Shown: positions 61,927-64,000 of the stretch, piece after piece | How the letters are laid out: the number at the start of each line of letters is the position of its first letter | Position numbering within the stretch: the stretch's first letter is position 1 | Assembly (NCBI GenBank): GCA_947496865.1 | Contig: CANMEE010000001.1 | Coordinates: forward strand, 611,501-675,500 | Origin: an uncultured Sphingomonadaceae bacterium | GTDB lineage: Bacteria; Pseudomonadota; Alphaproteobacteria; Sphingomonadales; Sphingomonadaceae | Direction: 5' to 3' | DNA length: 64,000 nt | Notes under the pieces: generated by a model | Database searches by the model: none | Seen by the model: the letters and a program-made list of their open reading frames with translations, nothing else | What the model was told of the DNA's origin: nothing | Made by a program: the position numbers and the translations under genes

Positions 61927-62541
61927 ATGCCCTATAAATTTCTCGATATGCTGACCACGGACAGTGTCCGCGATGCCCAGTCCGAAAATGACGCCCGCGG
62001 ATTATGGGAGGATTTTTCCGGCGATCGCCGCTTTGATCAGTTTGACGAACGAGCAGCCGCCTTCATCAGCGCCCGCGACAGTTTCTATATGGCCAGCGTT
62101 TCCGAAAATGGCTGGCCCTATGTCCAGCATCGCGGTGGTCCGCCCGGCTTTCTGAAACTGCTGGACGACAAGACGCTGGGTTTTACCGACTATCGCGGCA
62201 ACCGGCAATATATCAGTCTCGGTAACGTTCGTGCTGACGACCGCGTTGCTCTGTTCATGGTCGACTATCCGCGGCGCAAGCGATTGAAGTTGCTGGCTCA
62301 TATGACGGTTCATGCGCTGGACGCCAATCCTGAGCTTGCCGAGCGGATTATCGACTCCGACTATCTAGGTGAACCGGAGCGATTAATGACTCTATCGCTT
62401 GAGTCTTATGACTGGAATTGTCCGCAACATATCGTGCCACGCTTCACACAGGACATGGTCGATGTCGCAGCGAAACCTCTGCAGGAAGAAATTGCTCGGC
62501 TGACAGCCGAAAATGAGGCGTTGCGGGCGAAGCTTGGATAA
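61927..62541 (+). CDS. Pyridoxamine 5'-phosphate oxidase-like FMN-binding protein
   Basis: This 204-residue protein has the split-barrel flavin fold: DSFYMASVSENGWPYVQHRGGPPGFLKLLDDKTLGFTDYRGNRQYISLGNVRADDRVALFMVDYP. The YVQHRGG and GNRQY segments mark the PNPOx-like family that includes MSMEG/YhbP-type reductases. The C-terminus is a short heptad (LQEEIARLTAENEALRAKLG) that may give dimer or tetramer contacts. Such proteins use FMN or F420 to reduce quinones or haem-like compounds; the substrate is unknown. It shares the SoxR-linked operon, fitting a response to redox-active compounds. Confidence 0.86.
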   Translation: MPYKFLDMLTTDSVRDAQSENDARGLWEDFSGDRRFDQFDERAAAFISARDSFYMASVSENGWPYVQHRGGPPGFLKLLDDKTLGFTDYRGNRQYISLGNVRADDRVALFMVDYPRRKRLKLLAHMTVHALDANPELAERIIDSDYLGEPERLMTLSLESYDWNCPQHIVPRFTQDMVDVAAKPLQEEIARLTAENEALRAKLG

Positions 62542-62543
62542 GC

Positions 62544-62588
62544 CGTCCCATCGTCACACTGAACCATATTCAGGATAACGATGGGACG
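62544..62588. terminator. Hairpin between the PNPOx and dehydrogenase genes
   Basis: CGTCCCATCGT and ACGATGGGACG pair perfectly over 11 bp and enclose a second stem CTGAA/TTCAG. There is no strong T run, so it may be a weak bidirectional terminator for the convergent genes. Confidence 0.55.
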
Positions 62589-62598
62589 ATGTTTATTC

Positions 62599-63735
62599 TT
62601 ATAGGCTTGGGTTTACCAATACCTTCTCGCCGGTGGCTTTTTTCTCATAGCCTTTGGCAATCTCGGGATTGATCATGTCGAGCAGCGAAATCTCGCTGGA
62701 ATATTCGCTGTTGAATATGCCGTTGCGCTCTTCGACCGAATACATGCGCATTTCCATCATGCGTTCCATGCCAACCTGCTCCAGGTGCGGGGTCAAGAGC
62801 CAGCCGCCGACGCCCCAATAGAGGCCCAGTCCGCCGCCCAAAATCGTTTCGCCGGTATCAAGGCGCCCGTAGATATAGACCTGCTTGTGGACAGTGGAAC
62901 CATAGACACTGAACTCCGCGCCGCGTTTAGCCGCAGCCTGTTCCATCGCGGTGAGGATATAGCTGGCCAGCTTGCCGCCGCCGATGGCGTCAAAGCCCAA
63001 AGTAGCGCCGGTTTCTGCCAGCGCATCGACCAGGCTCGGCATGAAGTCATCCTTGCTACTGTCGAGCACGTGGGTCACCCCGAGATCGGTGAGGATTTTC
63101 TTCTGCGCATCGGACCGCACGATCGCGACCAATGGGATATTGTCTTTCACGCATAGTTTCGCGAGCATCTGGCCGAGGTTGGATGCTGCTGCGGTGTGCA
63201 CCAGACCTTCATGGCCTTCGGCTTTCATCGTGTTGATAAAGCCCTGCGCTGTCATCGGGTTGACGAAAAGCGATGCGCCTTCCTTGGCTGCCGCGCCTTC
63301 AGGAAGCGGGACACACATCATCGCTGGCATGACCCGGTGGGTACGATACATTTCGCCGCCAACAATCGTGACGGTCTTGCCGAGCAATGCTTGAGCTGCA
63401 TCCGACGCGCCAGCGGCGACAACCTTGCCTGCGCCTTCGTTACCGGCGGGAAGTTTCTTGCCCTTGCGACCAGCAAAAATACGCATCATTGCAGGATCGA
63501 CATCAGCGACCAATGCTGGATGACCATCAACGGTTTCAGACCGCACCGTGTCCATTTGCGCCGGGCTAAGCAGCAGTCCCAGGTCGGACGGGTTGATTGG
63601 CACCGCTTCCATTGCGACGACGACTTGATGGTCCTCTGGTTCCGGAACCGCATAAGGTTCAACCGAAAGTACCAGCTTTCCATCATCGGTAACGGTCGTA
63701 AAAAGTTGCTTGGCGTCAGTAATATTATGGCTCAT
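62599..63735 (-). CDS. Zinc-binding dehydrogenase (MDR superfamily, quinone oxidoreductase-like)
   Basis: This 378-residue protein has the MDR N-terminal catalytic domain (VVAMEAVPINPSDLGLL, then PAGNEGAGKVVAAG) and a Rossmann domain with the NADPH-binding region HTAAASNLGQMLAKLC. LGFDAIGGGKL follows. The usual catalytic zinc Cys-His pair of alcohol dehydrogenases is absent (PAGNEGAGKV without Cys), as in quinone oxidoreductases and enoyl reductases. The substrate is unknown. It is followed on the reverse strand by the convergent PNPOx gene and preceded by the nitronate monooxygenase gene by 33 bases, so those two probably form one transcript. Confidence 0.88.
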   Translation of the reverse strand: MSHNITDAKQLFTTVTDDGKLVLSVEPYAVPEPEDHQVVVAMEAVPINPSDLGLLLSPAQMDTVRSETVDGHPALVADVDPAMMRIFAGRKGKKLPAGNEGAGKVVAAGASDAAQALLGKTVTIVGGEMYRTHRVMPAMMCVPLPEGAAAKEGASLFVNPMTAQGFINTMKAEGHEGLVHTAAASNLGQMLAKLCVKDNIPLVAIVRSDAQKKILTDLGVTHVLDSSKDDFMPSLVDALAETGATLGFDAIGGGKLASYILTAMEQAAAKRGAEFSVYGSTVHKQVYIYGRLDTGETILGGGLGLYWGVGGWLLTPHLEQVGMERMMEMRMYSVEERNGIFNSEYSSEISLLDMINPEIAKGYEKKATGEKVLVNPSL

Positions 63736-63768
63736 CAGGATGTTCCTCTTGTTGGATATGCGGTTAAA

Positions 63769-64000
63769 TTAGAAAGTTTTCGCGGCGTTCAGGGCGCCCA
63801 TACGCTCGGTGATTTCGAAAAACTCACCGACCGTTTCGTCGATAATCTGTTTGGCAGTTTTTATCTCGTCAATCAAACCGGATGATTGTCCGGCCAGACC
63901 CACAGCAGCCTCCATATCGCCGCCAAAATAGACGTCCAATATGCCCTTGAATGTATCGGGCGGCATCAAACCGTCTTCATAGATTTTAGTGGTCCGTTCG
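63769..64000 (-). CDS. Nitronate monooxygenase / NAD(P)H-dependent flavin oxidoreductase, C-terminal part
   Basis: The visible end of this reverse gene (about 77 residues) reads RTTKIYEDGLMPPDTFKGILDVYFGGDMEAAVGLAGQSSGLIDEIKTAKQIIDETVGEF. The AGQSSGLIDEIKTA segment is characteristic of the FMN-dependent nitronate monooxygenase/2-nitropropane dioxygenase family. The catalytic His and FMN-binding region lie beyond the right edge, so the start and specificity are unknown. It probably shares a transcript with the MDR dehydrogenase. Confidence 0.85.
   Translation of the reverse strand, partial: ERTTKIYEDGLMPPDTFKGILDVYFGGDMEAAVGLAGQSSGLIDEIKTAKQIIDETVGEFFEITERMGALNAAKTF

Noticed and set aside
1..64000. 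CRISPR array, prophage, transposase, toxin-antitoxin or biosynthetic gene cluster
   Set aside because: No phage, transposase or toxin-antitoxin families, no spaced direct-repeat arrays and no cluster of secondary-metabolism enzymes were found.

Overview
The window reads as chromosomal DNA of an alphaproteobacterium of the order Sphingomonadales (Sphingopyxis / Sphingorhabdus / Parasphingorhabdus type). The grounds are a MetH split into two polypeptides next to metF, a PhoK-like alkaline phosphatase, a DciA (DUF721) - DsbA-like - DsbA-like - SMC cluster, a CDC48-type AAA ATPase, and moderate GC with many GTG/TTG starts. The genus is inference. I see no rRNA, tRNA, CRISPR array, prophage or insertion sequence. 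The content is mostly housekeeping, with several small lipoproteins and well-defined regulatory sites.

Layout. 1-6.1 kb: the ftsH 3' end, a small exported protein, a sterol-desaturase-like hydroxylase, rpoZ (reverse), a cardiolipin-synthase-like PLD enzyme, a beta-lactamase-fold lipoprotein and two small reverse lipoproteins, one very Ala/Glu rich. 6.2-12.0 kb: a methionine operon made of an ArsR-methyltransferase fusion regulator, metF and split metH, headed by a perfect 20-bp palindrome. 12.2-18.5 kb: a beta-helix protein, a PhoK-like phosphatase, a DsbD-like transporter and a redoxin, then a strongly folded gene-free spacer and an unknown reverse gene. 18.7-27 kb: a lipoprotein methyltransferase, uvrB, an EF-hand/DUF3617-like lipoprotein, a serine hydrolase, two VOC proteins, an M20 amidohydrolase, a DksA-like protein and a ferric-reductase-like membrane protein. 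27.2-32.6 kb: an ArsR/SRPBCC pair with a clear operator, then ybgC-tolQ-tolR-tolA-tolB-pal.

32.6-47 kb: an M16 double-domain peptidase, a PmtA-like methyltransferase, an ABM protein and an MFS transporter, a CDC48-type ATPase divergent from a LysR regulator across a 342-base spacer that holds an orphan terminator and an LTTR box, a Mur-ligase/LD-carboxypeptidase pair, and a reverse CMD - YghU-like GST - lipoprotein - cyclophilin cluster. 47-55 kb: mgtE, a GNAT acetyltransferase, a gene of unknown function behind a Fur-box promoter, a DUF1489 protein and a tight reverse operon mutY - serine hydrolase - nudC - GST. 54.8-60.5 kb: dciA - two DsbA-like proteins - smc. 60.5-64 kb: soxR divergent from VOC-VOC-PNPOx across a textbook SoxR box, then a reverse MDR dehydrogenase and the end of a nitronate monooxygenase gene.

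Recurring themes are envelope maintenance (Tol-Pal, cardiolipin, peptidoglycan recycling), thiol redox and oxidative damage control (DsbD, DsbA-like, redoxin, SoxR, MutY, NudC, GSTs), and one-carbon/SAM metabolism. No complete undescribed system is evident. The strongest leads are regulatory: an orphan reverse-strand terminator between the CDC48-like gene and its LysR neighbour, a hairpin whose loop carries a start codon, a Fur promoter on an unknown gene, a SoxR-driven VOC/PNPOx operon, a 10-bp phased TTGTAA array and a folded 266-base spacer.
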